DNA of 64,000 bases from JAVVEG01 sp041751425 (GCA_041751425.1 JBGSXL010000015.1:1-64000); one strand, 5' to 3'; positions 42,612 through 52,265 are shown, numbered from the stretch's first letter. Numbers and translations: made by a program. The notes: a model not told the origin generated them from the sequence alone.

Positions 42612-43376
42612 TCACGGATTATTCTGTGGTGGGTTTGCTGCGCTGTGTTCACTGATAAATTCTTGCAATAATTTCTTTTGTTCGTCGTTCAAACTCTGTT
42701 GTTCCAGCAGATCAGGTCGTCTTAACCAGGTGACTCCCAAGCTCTGTTTGAGTCGCCAGCGTCTGATCTCTGCATGGTTGCCACCGGCCAATACTTCCGG
42801 GACTGACAATCCTGCTATTTGCTGTGGCCGTGTGTAATGCGGGCAATCCAACAATCCTGTTGCAAACGAATCCTGCTCGGCGGAATCCTCGTGCCCCAGT
42901 GCACCTGGCTGGTAGCGTGTTACCGCATCCAGCAGAACCATCGCTGCCAATTCGCCGCCGCTGAGAACATAGTCCCCAATCGACCACTCTTCATCTATCT
43001 CTGTCTGTAAAATTCTTTCATCGATTCCCTGATAACGCCCGCAAACCAGAATCAAATTCGGTCTTGCCGACAATTCCCTCACACCTGCCTGATCCAGACG
43101 TCGCCCTTTAGGTGACAGGTAGATCACACTGGCCGGTTGTGGCAGATCACGCTTTGCTGCGTGTATAGCTGCCTGCAGTGGCTCTGTCTTCATCAACATG
43201 CCGGGGCCACCGCCAAAAGGCCGGTCATCCACTGTGCGATGTTTGTCCGTGGTGAAATCGCGCGGATTCCAGCACCTGACATTGATGATCCCTTCGCGAC
43301 AAGCTCTGCTGCTGATGCCATAATCCGTAACGGCAGTAAACATTTCAGGGAACAGAGTGACAATACCAATATGCAT
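42612..43376 (-). CDS. trmD: tRNA (guanine-N1-)-methyltransferase TrmD
   Basis: About 254 residues; SPOUT-class enzyme that makes m1G37 in tRNAs and so prevents +1 frameshifting. The trefoil-knot SAM site is visible: YLSPKGRRLDQ, LVCGRYQGIDER and EWSIGDYVLSGGELAAM. The ATG at 43376 (MHIGIVTLFPEMF) aligns with the usual start; a GTG three codons upstream is possible. Confidence 0.97.
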   Translation of the reverse strand: MHIGIVTLFPEMFTAVTDYGISSRACREGIINVRCWNPRDFTTDKHRTVDDRPFGGGPGMLMKTEPLQAAIHAAKRDLPQPASVIYLSPKGRRLDQAGVRELSARPNLILVCGRYQGIDERILQTEIDEEWSIGDYVLSGGELAAMVLLDAVTRYQPGALGHEDSAEQDSFATGLLDCPHYTRPQQIAGLSVPEVLAGGNHAEIRRWRLKQSLGVTWLRRPDLLEQQSLNDEQKKLLQEFISEHSAANPPQNNP

Positions 43377-43387
43377 CGTAGTCACTC

Positions 43388-43918
43388 TCAGGCCAGATAA
43401 TCCGGCTCCCAGTCAACCAAAACCAAACCCTTCTCCAGACTGACTTCTTTGATTACCCGCTCCGGCAACCAGGGCAACAGTCTTTCGCGATCATCTACGC
43501 TGTCCGCTGAAGGCGATACGACCAGCACATCATTCGCACCGGTTTCCAGCATTTTTTGCACCGTGCCCAGCACCTGGCCAGACTCGTTTATAACCTGTAA
43601 TCCCGTGAGTTGATGCCAGTAATACTCACCGTCATCCAATGCCGGTAATTCTTCCACCGGTATCGTCAATTCCATGTCATTCAAACTGCGGGCGCTTTCT
43701 GGATTGTCATAACCCTCGAAATGCGCTATCAATCCCTTGCCATGCGCCTTGCCCTGATCCATCTCCAGCGCTATCCAACCCTGACTGGTTTTCACCTGCC
43801 AGTGCCGGAATTCCAGGATATTGCCAATGGGATCTGTAAACGAGATCAGCTTGACCCAACCCTTGATGCCGTACGGGCCACCCACACGCCCCATAGTTAT
43901 GCGCTTTGAGTTACCCAT
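43388..43918 (-). CDS. rimM: Ribosome maturation factor RimM
   Basis: A 176-residue RimM with the N-terminal RimM beta-barrel (GRVGGPYGIKGWVKLIS) and the C-terminal PRC-barrel domain (EYYWHQLTGLQV...LLPWLPERVIKEVSLEKG). It assists maturation of the 30S head through S19. It lies between rpsP and trmD with short gaps, as is usual. Confidence 0.97.
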   Translation of the reverse strand: MGNSKRITMGRVGGPYGIKGWVKLISFTDPIGNILEFRHWQVKTSQGWIALEMDQGKAHGKGLIAHFEGYDNPESARSLNDMELTIPVEELPALDDGEYYWHQLTGLQVINESGQVLGTVQKMLETGANDVLVVSPSADSVDDRERLLPWLPERVIKEVSLEKGLVLVDWEPDYLA

Positions 43919-43931
43919 ATGGCGGCCGTTA

Positions 43932-44192
43932 TCAGGCTGCGGTTGTTGCTGCGCTGCTGGCTTCTTTAATCAGTCCTGCAACGCGCTGGCTTGGCTGTGC
44001 ACCATTGGCTGACCAAAACTGTACGCGCTCCAGATTAATACGCAGACGCTCTTCCTTACCTCGGGCTACCGGGTTAAAAAAACCTACGCGCTCAATGAAA
44101 CGACCATCACGCGCATTGCGCTGGTCTGTGACAGTAATGTAGTAAAAAGGCTTCTTTTTTGCGCCGCCGCGAGCAAGTCGAATTATGACCAT
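43932..44192 (-). CDS. rpsP: 30S ribosomal protein S16
   Basis: An 86-residue S16: MVIIRLARGGAKKKPFYYIT, then DGRFIERVGFFNP and a short Ala-rich tail typical of gammaproteobacteria. The ATG at 44192 fits the family start; a TTG two codons upstream is possible. First gene of its operon, following the ffh terminator. Confidence 0.98.
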   Translation of the reverse strand: MVIIRLARGGAKKKPFYYITVTDQRNARDGRFIERVGFFNPVARGKEERLRINLERVQFWSANGAQPSQRVAGLIKEASSAATTAA

Positions 44193-44308
44193 AAACAAAT
44201 ATTCCCAGTGTTAAACATTCATACAGAAACAGGATCTATCCGGGTTCCCCTTGATTTACATAGTGTTACGCATCAATTAGCCCATCTGCGCGCACTGAAC
44301 AGGTCCGG

Positions 44309-44340
44309 AAAAAGGCGGGCATTTTAAGGCAAAACCCGCC
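44309..44340 (-). terminator. Intrinsic terminator of ffh
   Basis: Minus-strand GGCGGG and CCCGCC pair around a 15-base loop that has its own TTTT/AAAA pairing, followed by five T. It lies in the ffh-rpsP spacer, about 130 bp after ffh. Confidence 0.85.
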
Positions 44341-44428
44341 CGGATGGAAGGCATATTTACAGTTTTTACAAGAGATTAGCCACGGACACCTTACGAACTA
44401 GAATCATGACGGACCCTGTCACGGGTGG

Positions 44429-44440
44429 CTTACCGGTAAG
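44429..44440. other. Palindrome in ffh 3' region
   Basis: CTTACCGGTAAG is a 12-bp perfect palindrome nested between TCACG and CGTGA halves, 33 bp after the ffh stop. Nearby GTAAG-containing blocks (44391 and 44466 regions) look like degenerate direct repeats. Function unknown. Confidence 0.4.
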
Positions 44441-44472
44441 ATTCGTGATGCCCCGACCAAAGTGCTTACGGG

Positions 44473-45840
44473 TTAGAATCTAGTTGGCCCTCTCGACCCC
44501 GGAAAGCCAGACGGAAGTCCACGCATCATATTGGCCAGACCGCCACCCTTCATTTTCTTCATGACTTTCTGCATCTGTTTGTGTTGCTTAAGCAAACGAT
44601 TCAAGTCCTGTATTTGCGTGCCCGAGCCATTGATGACCCTGCGTTTGCGGGAGCCGTTAAGAATATCCGGGTTCAGACGCTCCTTCATGGTCATGGAGTT
44701 AATAATCGCTTCCATTTGTTTGAAGGATTTGTCGTCTACCATTTTCGCTGCACCCGGAGGTAACGCGCCAAGGCCCGGCATCTTGTCCATGATGCTGGCT
44801 ATGCCGCCCATATTCTGCATCTGCTTCAACTGCTCCTTGAAGTCTTCCAGATCGAAGCCCTTGCCTTTCTTGATCTTGTTGGCCAGTTTCTCAGCTTTAC
44901 CCTTGTCTACCTTGCGTTCGGCCTCTTCGATCAATGACAACAGATCGCCCATGCCCAAGATGCGGGAGGCTATGCGATCCGGATAAAAAGGTTCCAGAGC
45001 ATCGGACTTCTCACCGATACCGATGAACTTGATGGGCTTGCCCGTGATGTGGCGAACCGACAGGGCCGCACCACCGCGCGCATCGCCATCAGCTTTGGTC
45101 AGAATCACGCCAGTAAGTGGTAACGCATCGTTGAATGCTTTAGCGGTATTGGCCGCATCCTGACCGGTCATTGCATCAACAACAAACAGGGTTTCGATCG
45201 GCTGCAGCACACGGTGTAACTGACTGATTTCAGCCATCATTTCCGCATCTACTGCCAGACGGCCTGCGGTGTCCACCAATAGTACATCGATAAATTTGCG
45301 CTTGGCTTCCTTGACGGCCGCCAGCACGATGTCTTCAGGTTTCTGGGAAATGTCGCTGGCAAAAAAGACGGCGTCAACATCTGCGGCCAATGTCTGCAAT
45401 TGTGCAATTGCTGCCGGCCGGTACACGTCGGCACTGACCACCATCACCGACTTTTTCTGTGTACGCTTCAGCCACAATGCCAGTTTGGCTACGGTCGTGG
45501 TTTTGCCAGCACCCTGCAAACCGGCCATCAGCACAACCGCTGGTGGCGCGGCGCGCAGATTGAGTGCTTCGTTGGCAGAGCCCATCACCGCTTCCAGTTC
45601 GGCCTGCACAATCTTGATGAATGCCTGTCCGGGACTCAGGCTTTGCGAAACCTCCTGACCAATTGCCCTCAGTTTGACGCGTTCGACGAAGTCCTTTACC
45701 ACAGGTAGCGCAACATCAGCTTCCAATAGGCCGCGGCGCACTTCGCGCAGTGCTTCTTCTATATTGCTCTCAGTCAGCGTCGCCTTGCCACTGATCTTAC
45801 GCAACGCACCCGAGAGGCGTTCGGTCAAACTTTCAAACAT
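44473..45840 (-). CDS. ffh: Signal recognition particle protein Ffh
   Basis: A 455-residue SRP54 homologue. N domain, then G domain with GLQGAGKTTTVAKLA, DTAGRL, TKADGDARGGA and GIGEKSDALEPF, and the Met-rich C-terminal M domain (about 300-440: MQNMGGIASIMDKMPGL, KQMQKVMKKMKGGG) that binds SRP RNA and signal sequences. It targets inner-membrane proteins to FtsY and SecYEG. Confidence 0.98.
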   Translation of the reverse strand: MFESLTERLSGALRKISGKATLTESNIEEALREVRRGLLEADVALPVVKDFVERVKLRAIGQEVSQSLSPGQAFIKIVQAELEAVMGSANEALNLRAAPPAVVLMAGLQGAGKTTTVAKLALWLKRTQKKSVMVVSADVYRPAAIAQLQTLAADVDAVFFASDISQKPEDIVLAAVKEAKRKFIDVLLVDTAGRLAVDAEMMAEISQLHRVLQPIETLFVVDAMTGQDAANTAKAFNDALPLTGVILTKADGDARGGAALSVRHITGKPIKFIGIGEKSDALEPFYPDRIASRILGMGDLLSLIEEAERKVDKGKAEKLANKIKKGKGFDLEDFKEQLKQMQNMGGIASIMDKMPGLGALPPGAAKMVDDKSFKQMEAIINSMTMKERLNPDILNGSRKRRVINGSGTQIQDLNRLLKQHKQMQKVMKKMKGGGLANMMRGLPSGFPGSRGPTRF

Positions 45841-45875
45841 AAGAGGTTCCCACAGAGTTCACAGAGGAGCGCGCT

Positions 45876-45904
45876 AATATACACCAACAAGCCACAGAGG
45901 TTAA
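45876..45904 (-). promoter_or_regulatory. Probable ffh promoter
   Basis: Minus-strand TTAACC (45899-45904) and TATATT (45876-45881) at 17-bp spacing, about 35 bp upstream of the ffh ATG. Three CACAGAG direct repeats lie around it. Confidence 0.55.
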
Positions 45905-46050
45905 CAAGCTTCTGGAAAACCAGGCGTACCCTGGCGACCAAAAAAATGCTTCAACCCCCTGCACACTTGTGCGAAACTTTCCCGGCACTGTTCAACAGTC
46001 AGCAAGAAAGTTTACCGGTCAACCACAAAGAACCCGATCAGAGACCCTGC

Positions 46051-46854
46051 ATGCCAATTTCCACACTATCAGGACTGCTTGCCATACTGTTGTATGTTGT
46101 GAGCTATTACTGGCAAAGCAGGCAGGCAACCGGTGCTAAAGCAAGCAATAATCAGAACAGCAAAAAAATACTCCTGGTAGGATTGCTCGCAGTGGGCGCG
46201 CATTTGTTTAGCGCCTATGGAGTTATCCGCACCGGCGATGGTTACCACTTTGGCATTGTGCAAATCAGCACGCTTATTTTTGCGGCTGTTGCGATGCTGG
46301 TGGTGGTCAGCAGCCTGCGCAAACCGCTGGGCGATCTGATTCTCGGTTTATTCCCTCTGGCAGTGCTTTCCATCATTCTGTCATTGTCTGTCGACAGCGA
46401 TTACCCAGCACAGCAGATCAGCACGGGCATCGCCACTCATATCCTGCTATCAATTCTGGCTTACAGCTTCTTTACTATAGCAGCGTTACAGGCAGCCTTT
46501 GTTGCTTATCAGAATTATCAGTTGCGTCACCACCACGCCGCCAGCGCCATTCGACGCTTCCCACCTTTGCAGGACATGGAGAGTTTTTTATTTGAATTAT
46601 TATCGACTGGTCAGGCACTGCTCAGTCTCGGGATCATCGCCGGCTTTGTGTTTGTGGAGGATATGGGCGCACAGGGTTTGCCACATAAAACTTTCTTCTC
46701 AATACTGGCCTGGGTGGTATTCTCCGTTTTGTTGTGGGGCCGGCATCAGATGGGCTGGCGAGGCAATACTGCGATTCGCGGCACATTGACAGGATTCATG
46801 TTCCTGATACTCGGCTTTTATGGCTCCAAATTTGTCCTTGAATTCATACTCTGA
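46051..46854 (+). CDS. YpjD-like inner-membrane protein, CcsA/cytochrome c assembly domain
   Basis: About 267 residues, with eight predicted hydrophobic helices and the cytochrome C assembly (CcsA/CcmC-like) domain seen in E. coli YpjD. Tryptophan-rich heme-handling WWD motif is not evident, so heme transport is not shown. Start at 46051 is chosen to match the usual N-terminal helix; the frame is open to 45946. Divergent from ffh and followed by a CorC-like gene: this ffh/ypjD/corC order is widely conserved in gammaproteobacteria. Confidence 0.85.
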   Translation: MPISTLSGLLAILLYVVSYYWQSRQATGAKASNNQNSKKILLVGLLAVGAHLFSAYGVIRTGDGYHFGIVQISTLIFAAVAMLVVVSSLRKPLGDLILGLFPLAVLSIILSLSVDSDYPAQQISTGIATHILLSILAYSFFTIAALQAAFVAYQNYQLRHHHAASAIRRFPPLQDMESFLFELLSTGQALLSLGIIAGFVFVEDMGAQGLPHKTFFSILAWVVFSVLLWGRHQMGWRGNTAIRGTLTGFMFLILGFYGSKFVLEFIL

Positions 46855-46913
46855 AACTTGAACACCTTCGCAACTATTACACTGCCCGACATATTCAAGA
46901 GGAATAAACTCTC

Positions 46914-48194
46914 GTGAACGTCACCGAATCATCGGTAGGATATCTGCTGGCATTCCTATTGTTCCTGATCATCGCCTCTGCTTATTTCTCCAGCTCTGAA
47001 ACAAGCATGATGAGTATCAACCGCTATCGTTTGAAACATCTGAAACGCAGCGGCCATGCTGGCGCAAATCGCGTCAGCAAATTACTTGCAGCGCCGGATA
47101 AACTGATAGGCGTGATCCTGATTGGCAATAACTTTGTCAATCTGCTGGCCGCATCCATCGCAACGACGATAGCCATTGAACTCTTCGGCAATCCGGAGAC
47201 AGTGTTAACCACCATTTTCCTCACGTTGACGATTCTGATCTTCGCTGAAGTGACACCGAAAACCATTGCCGCATTGTATCCGGAAAAAATCGCCTTTCCT
47301 TCCAGTTACTTTCTTTTGATTCTGTTGAAATTACTTTACCCCCTGGTATGGATGGTTAACCGGGTTTCCAACAGATTGATTCGACTTCTCGGGTTCAAAC
47401 CGGTTGCCCATGACGCACATCAATTGAGCACCGACGAGTTGCGCACTGTGCTGCATGAATCCGGCGAATCTATTCCGGAGGAAGGACAGGGCATGTTGCT
47501 GAACATTCTGGACCTGAACATGGTGACTGTGAACGACATATTAGTGCCACGCAATGATATCGTTGGCATTGACATAGAAGATGATGTCAGCGAAATTCTC
47601 ACGCAGATAAGCAATGGCCAACACACTCGCATGCCCATTTACAAAGGCAGCATTGATAACATAATCGGTGTGTTGCACATGCGCGATCTCGGCAAATTAA
47701 TCAATATTTCCCCTCTCACGCGCGCAGAAATTCTGCAACAGTGTGACGAGCCTTACTACATACCTGAAAGTACTCCGCTTACCACGCAGCTGATGAACTT
47801 CAAAGAGAGCAAAGAGCGCCTGGCATTTATTGTGGATGAGTACGGCGTGATTCAGGGTGTTGTAACGCTGGAAGATATTCTGGAAGAGATTGTTGGCGAA
47901 TTCACAACGGATATCGCCGACAATTCCCGCGATATACATCCGCAGGAAGATGGCAGTTATCTGATCGATGGCAGCACGGGTATCAGAGAAATCAACCGGA
48001 TTCTTAACTGGCAACTCGATACCAGCGGCGCAAAAACTATCAACGGATTATTGGTTGAAAAGCTGGAAGCCATTCCTGAATCGCAAACAGGTATTCAACT
48101 CGGAGGGTATTATGCGGAGGTCATTCAGGTGCAGGATAATATGATTCGCACCGTGCGTATGTGGCAAAGTTTGAAAAGAAAAACGATAAATTAA
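46914..48194 (+). CDS. CNNM/HlyC-CorC family transporter (YfjD-like)
   Basis: A 426-residue membrane protein: DUF21 (CNNM) transmembrane domain (residues ~1-185, with SAYFSSSETSMMSINRYRLK), two CBS domains (VPRNDIVGID and ERLAFIVDEYGVIQGVVTLEDI) and a C-terminal CorC_HlyC domain. Family members export Mg2+ or Co2+ or resist excess divalent cations. GTG start with GAGG upstream. Same strand and 59 bp after the YpjD-like gene. Confidence 0.9.
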   Translation: MNVTESSVGYLLAFLLFLIIASAYFSSSETSMMSINRYRLKHLKRSGHAGANRVSKLLAAPDKLIGVILIGNNFVNLLAASIATTIAIELFGNPETVLTTIFLTLTILIFAEVTPKTIAALYPEKIAFPSSYFLLILLKLLYPLVWMVNRVSNRLIRLLGFKPVAHDAHQLSTDELRTVLHESGESIPEEGQGMLLNILDLNMVTVNDILVPRNDIVGIDIEDDVSEILTQISNGQHTRMPIYKGSIDNIIGVLHMRDLGKLINISPLTRAEILQQCDEPYYIPESTPLTTQLMNFKESKERLAFIVDEYGVIQGVVTLEDILEEIVGEFTTDIADNSRDIHPQEDGSYLIDGSTGIREINRILNWQLDTSGAKTINGLLVEKLEAIPESQTGIQLGGYYAEVIQVQDNMIRTVRMWQSLKRKTIN

Positions 48195-48195
48195 A

Positions 48196-49002
48196 TCAGG
48201 ATTTTTTCAAGACTGGTAATTCGATTTCCTGATAACAATGCGCTGGCACATAATCAAAACTGCGCAACGTCACAGATGTATTCTGCTCAGAAAAACTCCC
48301 TTGCTTATCATTCAGCAACGCCAGAGACAACGCATAATCAGCGCCCACATCCAGTTGCCAGAAATGCCAACGTTGCGCATCGTCCTGGCGCTGTTCGGAA
48401 AAGGATATGGCTATTCTGTCAGCTTGCGGGAAACTGAAGGTAAAGTGATGCAGGGGAATCGCCAACCCCATGCCACACGCTTTTATATAAGCCTCCTTCA
48501 ATGTCCACAGATCGAAAAACCGCGCTCCCTGCTCTGCCACTGGTAGTGCATCCAGAGCAGCTACCTCAGCGCCGCTGAAATAGCGATTTGCCACTTCAAG
48601 CGTGCGACGGCTCCGGGACCTGTCTTCCACATCTACTCCGGGCGTGCCGCTTCTGCTCACCGCAATGACAATTAGACCCTGTGTGTGCGAGATATTGAAA
48701 TTGACAGGTGCAGATTTGAGTGTGTTGGCGATTTCCGGTCGGCCATACTGATTATTTTTGAATTGCCAGTCCTGTGGGGATACTTCGACGTGATACATGC
48801 TGAGCAAATGACGAATGGCTGCTCTGGTTTGCAGGAATCTGACCCTGTCCCTGGCAAAAAGGAACTTATGCAGACGCGCGAATTCCTCCTCATTCACCAC
48901 ATCACGATATTGCTCCAGCAGTGGTTCACTGGCTGCATCGCGGACAAGCCAAAGATGCGTCTCGCTGGTTAGCTGGTTGTACCTGAAGTCTTGTATCAGC
49001 AA
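48196..49002 (-). CDS. 4'-phosphopantetheinyl transferase (Sfp/Gsp type)
   Basis: A 268-residue Sfp-type PPTase with two pseudo-symmetric halves. Motifs: RFLQTRAAIRHLLS, FNISHTQGL, GVDVEDRSRSR (Mg2+-binding Asp/Glu) and FFDLWTLKEAYIKACGMGL (catalytic Glu and Lys). It transfers phosphopantetheine from CoA to carrier proteins of fatty acid, polyketide or peptide synthases. No synthase gene is adjacent, so its carrier protein is unknown. Convergent with the CorC gene (1 bp gap). Confidence 0.92.
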   Translation of the reverse strand: MLIQDFRYNQLTSETHLWLVRDAASEPLLEQYRDVVNEEEFARLHKFLFARDRVRFLQTRAAIRHLLSMYHVEVSPQDWQFKNNQYGRPEIANTLKSAPVNFNISHTQGLIVIAVSRSGTPGVDVEDRSRSRRTLEVANRYFSGAEVAALDALPVAEQGARFFDLWTLKEAYIKACGMGLAIPLHHFTFSFPQADRIAISFSEQRQDDAQRWHFWQLDVGADYALSLALLNDKQGSFSEQNTSVTLRSFDYVPAHCYQEIELPVLKKS

Positions 49003-49195
49003 AAAGATCTACTCCGGAATTTGCGTAGTAGTGCGCTATAAAACGGTTGCTGAGTATACCGTAATCCTTATGCGGGTCACGAACTCCAATTCCTGGCGCG
49101 AACAGACAAAACTCAGTGCATTGTGGCATAGAGCTTTTCCAGAGAGCATGCTACATTTCATGCGCAATTTCCTACAACAAGGCTGGAGAACAGAA

Positions 49196-49534
49196 ATGAA
49201 GCTCATTATTGCCATTATTAAACCTTTCAAATCCGACGATGTTCGCGAGGCACTGCAGGATCTGGGTATCAGCGGCATGACCCTGACGGAAGTAAAGGGA
49301 TTCGGACGTCAGAAAGGCCATACTGAATTGTATCGGGGGGCGGAGTATGTCATCGACTTCCTGCCTAAAACAAAAATCGAAGTCGCAGTTGCTGACGATC
49401 TGGTAGAGCAGACAATTGAAGCTATTTGTAAGGTAGCCAATACCGGACAGATAGGTGACGGCAAGATATTCGTTCTACCGGTTGAACAAACCATTCGCAT
49501 CAGAACGGGAGAAACCGGCGATCAGGCGCTGTAA
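49196..49534 (+). CDS. glnK: Nitrogen regulatory protein P-II (GlnK/GlnB)
   Basis: A 112-residue PII signal protein. It senses 2-oxoglutarate and ATP/ADP and is uridylylated on Tyr51 in the conserved T-loop (QKGHTELYRGAEYV). The C-terminal signature GDGKIFVLPVE is present. Named GlnK because it is followed by amtB; the sequence is equally GlnB-like. SD GGAG. No -24/-12 sigma-54 element was found upstream, unlike enteric glnK. Confidence 0.95.
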   Translation: MKLIIAIIKPFKSDDVREALQDLGISGMTLTEVKGFGRQKGHTELYRGAEYVIDFLPKTKIEVAVADDLVEQTIEAICKVANTGQIGDGKIFVLPVEQTIRIRTGETGDQAL

Positions 49535-49660
49535 GGCACCAGTTTTAGCTGTTTATTTTAAATCTGCTTAGTTTGAAACTGTTTTTCGTCAGACCTGTTT
49601 AGTTCAAAAGCTGTTTAGCACAAACAATAACAATCAGAAAAACGCCTACAGGAAACCAAT

Positions 49661-50974
49661 ATGCCAACAATAAGAAAAGTTGCAGCCAGTGCATGGCTGT
49701 TTGCATTTGCCCTTTTACCGACCTCTGCGCTAGCTCAAGAAGACGCCATCAATGGTGCCAATACTGCCTGGATACTGACAGCAACAGCGCTGGTGCTGTT
49801 CATGACTATTCCGGGATTGTCGCTGTTTTATGCCGGCCTTGTGCGCAGCAAAAACGTGTTATCCATACTGATGCAGTGCTTTGCCATAACTGCACTGATC
49901 TCAGTGTTGTGGTTACTCTATGGCTACAGTGTGGCATTCGGTCCCGCAGAAAGCGGTTTCTGGGGTGGTCTGGATAAAGCATTTCTGAGTGGCGTGACCA
50001 TCGAATCAGTCTGGGGAAATATTCCAGAGCCTTTGTTTGTCGCCTTTCAGATGACCTTCGCAATCATCACGCCAGCTCTGATCGTTGGTGCTTTTGCGGA
50101 ACGCATCAAATTCTCCTCCATGTTGCTGTTTGTCGGCTTCTGGTCCACCTTTGTATACTTTCCGATCTGCCATTGGGTGTGGGCAGAAAATGGCTGGCTG
50201 TTCCAGATGGGCCTGATAGATTTCGCGGGTGGCACAGTGGTGCACGTTACCGCGGGCGTGGCAGCAATCATTACGGCAATTATGCTGGGCAAACGGCATG
50301 GCTTTATGACCGCACGCATGATGCCGCATAACCTGACCATGACAATTACCGGTGCCGGTATGCTCTGGGTAGGCTGGTTCGGCTTCAATGCAGGCAGTGC
50401 ACTTGCCGCCAATGAAAGCGCTGGCATGGCGCTGCTCGCCACTCACATGTCTGCCGCCGCTGGCGCGTTGACCTGGATGGCGATTGAATGGATCAAACAT
50501 GGCAAACCCAGCGGTCTGGGCGCTGTTACCGGTATGGTGGCAGGTTTGGCAACAATTACTCCTGCATCGGGTTCCGTAGGCCCGGCAGGTGGCATGCTGA
50601 TAGGTATTATGGGGGGCGCGTTATGTTACGCAGCTACCATGTACCTGAAACATAAAATCAAGATCGATGACTCGCTGGATGTTTTCCCGGTACACGGCGT
50701 TGGCGGTATTCTGGGAACTCTGATGGCTGCCGTGTTCGTATCAACCGGACTTGGCGCATTCAGTGGCAATGGCTATGCCGAAGGCATGACCATGGGCTCA
50801 CAGCTGGGTGTGCAGGTAATCGGTATTGCGGCTACTGGTCTGTACACGGCTGTTCTGACTTTCGTTATATTGAAAATCGTCGGAATTTTGACCTCGGGAA
50901 TCCGCGTTTCAGATGAACAGGAACAGCTTGGTCTGGATATCACTGACCATGATGAGAAGGGATACATTCTGTAA
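49661..50974 (+). CDS. amtB: Ammonium transporter AmtB
   Basis: A 437-residue Amt/Rh channel with a cleavable signal peptide (about 1-25, ALA-QE) and 11 transmembrane helices. The twin pore histidines are in FPICHWVWAENGW and VFPVHGVGG; the substrate-proximal aromatic/Asp features are conserved (DFAGGTVVH). GlnK blocks the pore in nitrogen sufficiency. The 126-bp glnK-amtB gap contains loose CTGTTTAG-type repeats but no clear promoter. Confidence 0.96.
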   Translation: MPTIRKVAASAWLFAFALLPTSALAQEDAINGANTAWILTATALVLFMTIPGLSLFYAGLVRSKNVLSILMQCFAITALISVLWLLYGYSVAFGPAESGFWGGLDKAFLSGVTIESVWGNIPEPLFVAFQMTFAIITPALIVGAFAERIKFSSMLLFVGFWSTFVYFPICHWVWAENGWLFQMGLIDFAGGTVVHVTAGVAAIITAIMLGKRHGFMTARMMPHNLTMTITGAGMLWVGWFGFNAGSALAANESAGMALLATHMSAAAGALTWMAIEWIKHGKPSGLGAVTGMVAGLATITPASGSVGPAGGMLIGIMGGALCYAATMYLKHKIKIDDSLDVFPVHGVGGILGTLMAAVFVSTGLGAFSGNGYAEGMTMGSQLGVQVIGIAATGLYTAVLTFVILKIVGILTSGIRVSDEQEQLGLDITDHDEKGYIL

Positions 50975-51086
50975 CCAACATATCACCCTGAACCGGTATT
51001 TACTTAGCTGACTACGGGTTCAGGGCTGTACCTTAATGCGCTAACACTTCAACCTGGCCTAACCTGATTTAGTCTGATAGATCGCA

Positions 51087-52118
51087 TTAGCCCAATAGAT
51101 CGTACTTGCGCAGATAGCCGCGTAGCTGGTGATAACTCAATTTCAGTTGATCTGCTGTTTTGCGTTGATTGAACTGGCATTGCTCCAGCGCTTTGCGCAG
51201 CAAGGCAATCTCATACTCCTGCACCATTTGCGTGAAATCTGCTTCTTCGCTACCAAGAGAAGAAGCCGGCTCACCTGTTTGCTGGTTGGTTACGGTGGGG
51301 GCGGCCTCACTGGCGGGCTCCTGCTGATACGCAGCCAACCGATATGGTGACGCAAAAGGATCGAAAACCAGGCGATCGATATGTTCATCAGTACTCTGAT
51401 AAACGGCTCTCTCAATCACATTTTTCAGTTCCCGCACATTGCCGGGCCAATGGTAGGCCAACAATTGCGCTTTCACTTCGTCAGAAAACCCTGAGAAATA
51501 CTCTCTACCTAATTCCTTGACCATACCAATGGCAAAATGCTCGGCCAGCACCAGAATATCCTCAGCACGGGTTCGTAGCGGTGGCAACGTAATGACGTCG
51601 AATGCGAGGCGATCAAGCAGGTCTTCGCGGAATTTTTTGGCTTTCGCCAAACTGGGTAAATCCTCGTTGGTGGCAGCTATTAAGCGGACATCCACTTTGA
51701 TGGGCTGGTTGCCACCAAGGCGCTCGAACTCACCGTACTCAATAACACGCAGTATTTTCTCCTGCACGGCCATGGCGGTATTCGCCAACTCATCCAGGAA
51801 CAGCGTACCGCCGTGTGCCCTTTCGAAATAACCTTTGCGTTGGGTACTGGCTCCGGTAAAGGCACCGGCCTCGTGCCCGAACAGTTGCGCTTCCAGCAGG
51901 GTGTCGCTGACGGCGGCACAATTGATCTTCAGGAAATTGTTTTGCCAACGCGGCGACAGAAAATGCAGGCGCGCGGCAATCAGTTCCTTGCCCGTGCCCC
52001 GCTCTCCCACTATCAATACCGGCTTGTTGAGTGGGGCTACCCGGGAGACATGTTCCTGCATTTCCAGAAAGTTGGCGGACTCGCCAATCATGCGGGGTGG
52101 GTTACTTTCCGATTCCAT
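51087..52118 (-). CDS. pspF: Phage-shock sigma-54 activator PspF
   Basis: A 343-residue bacterial enhancer-binding protein with no receiver domain, as in PspF. The AAA+ domain begins almost at the N-terminus: Walker A VGERGTGKELIA, sigma-54 contact loop EAGAFTGA, Walker B GTLFLDELA, and the R-finger region. A Fis-type helix-turn-helix is at the C-terminus (LEQCQFNQRKTADQLKLSYHQL, ~residues 311-332). It is held inactive by PspA and activates pspABC, which lies divergent. Confidence 0.95.
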   Translation of the reverse strand: MESESNPPRMIGESANFLEMQEHVSRVAPLNKPVLIVGERGTGKELIAARLHFLSPRWQNNFLKINCAAVSDTLLEAQLFGHEAGAFTGASTQRKGYFERAHGGTLFLDELANTAMAVQEKILRVIEYGEFERLGGNQPIKVDVRLIAATNEDLPSLAKAKKFREDLLDRLAFDVITLPPLRTRAEDILVLAEHFAIGMVKELGREYFSGFSDEVKAQLLAYHWPGNVRELKNVIERAVYQSTDEHIDRLVFDPFASPYRLAAYQQEPASEAAPTVTNQQTGEPASSLGSEEADFTQMVQEYEIALLRKALEQCQFNQRKTADQLKLSYHQLRGYLRKYDLLG

Positions 52119-52249
52119 ACCGGGCTCACTTTGTAAAATTTCGTGAAAAATACCACTAGTTGCGGAAATTCGCCAACGAATACTCTTTCAAAGCCTGGCA
52201 CCCCAATTTATTCTTATTTAAATCAACAAGATATGGTTTTTACACAAGC

Positions 52250-52265
52250 TGGCACGATTACTGCT
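52250..52265 (+). promoter_or_regulatory. Sigma-54 promoter of pspABC
   Basis: TGGCAC-GATTA-CTGCT has the required GG and GC dinucleotides 10 bp apart and matches the -24/-12 consensus TGGCAC-N5-TTGCW closely. It is 77 bp upstream of pspA, in the pspF-pspA spacer where PspF-binding sites are expected. Confidence 0.88.

Noticed and set aside
49003..49195. Sigma-54 promoter for glnK
   Set aside because: All GG dinucleotides were checked for a GC 10 bp downstream on the plus strand; none matched the -24/-12 pattern.
48815..49195. N-terminal extension of glnK by about 127 codons
   Set aside because: It overlaps the PPTase gene in antisense; the internal ATG at 49196 has an SD and gives the exact family length.
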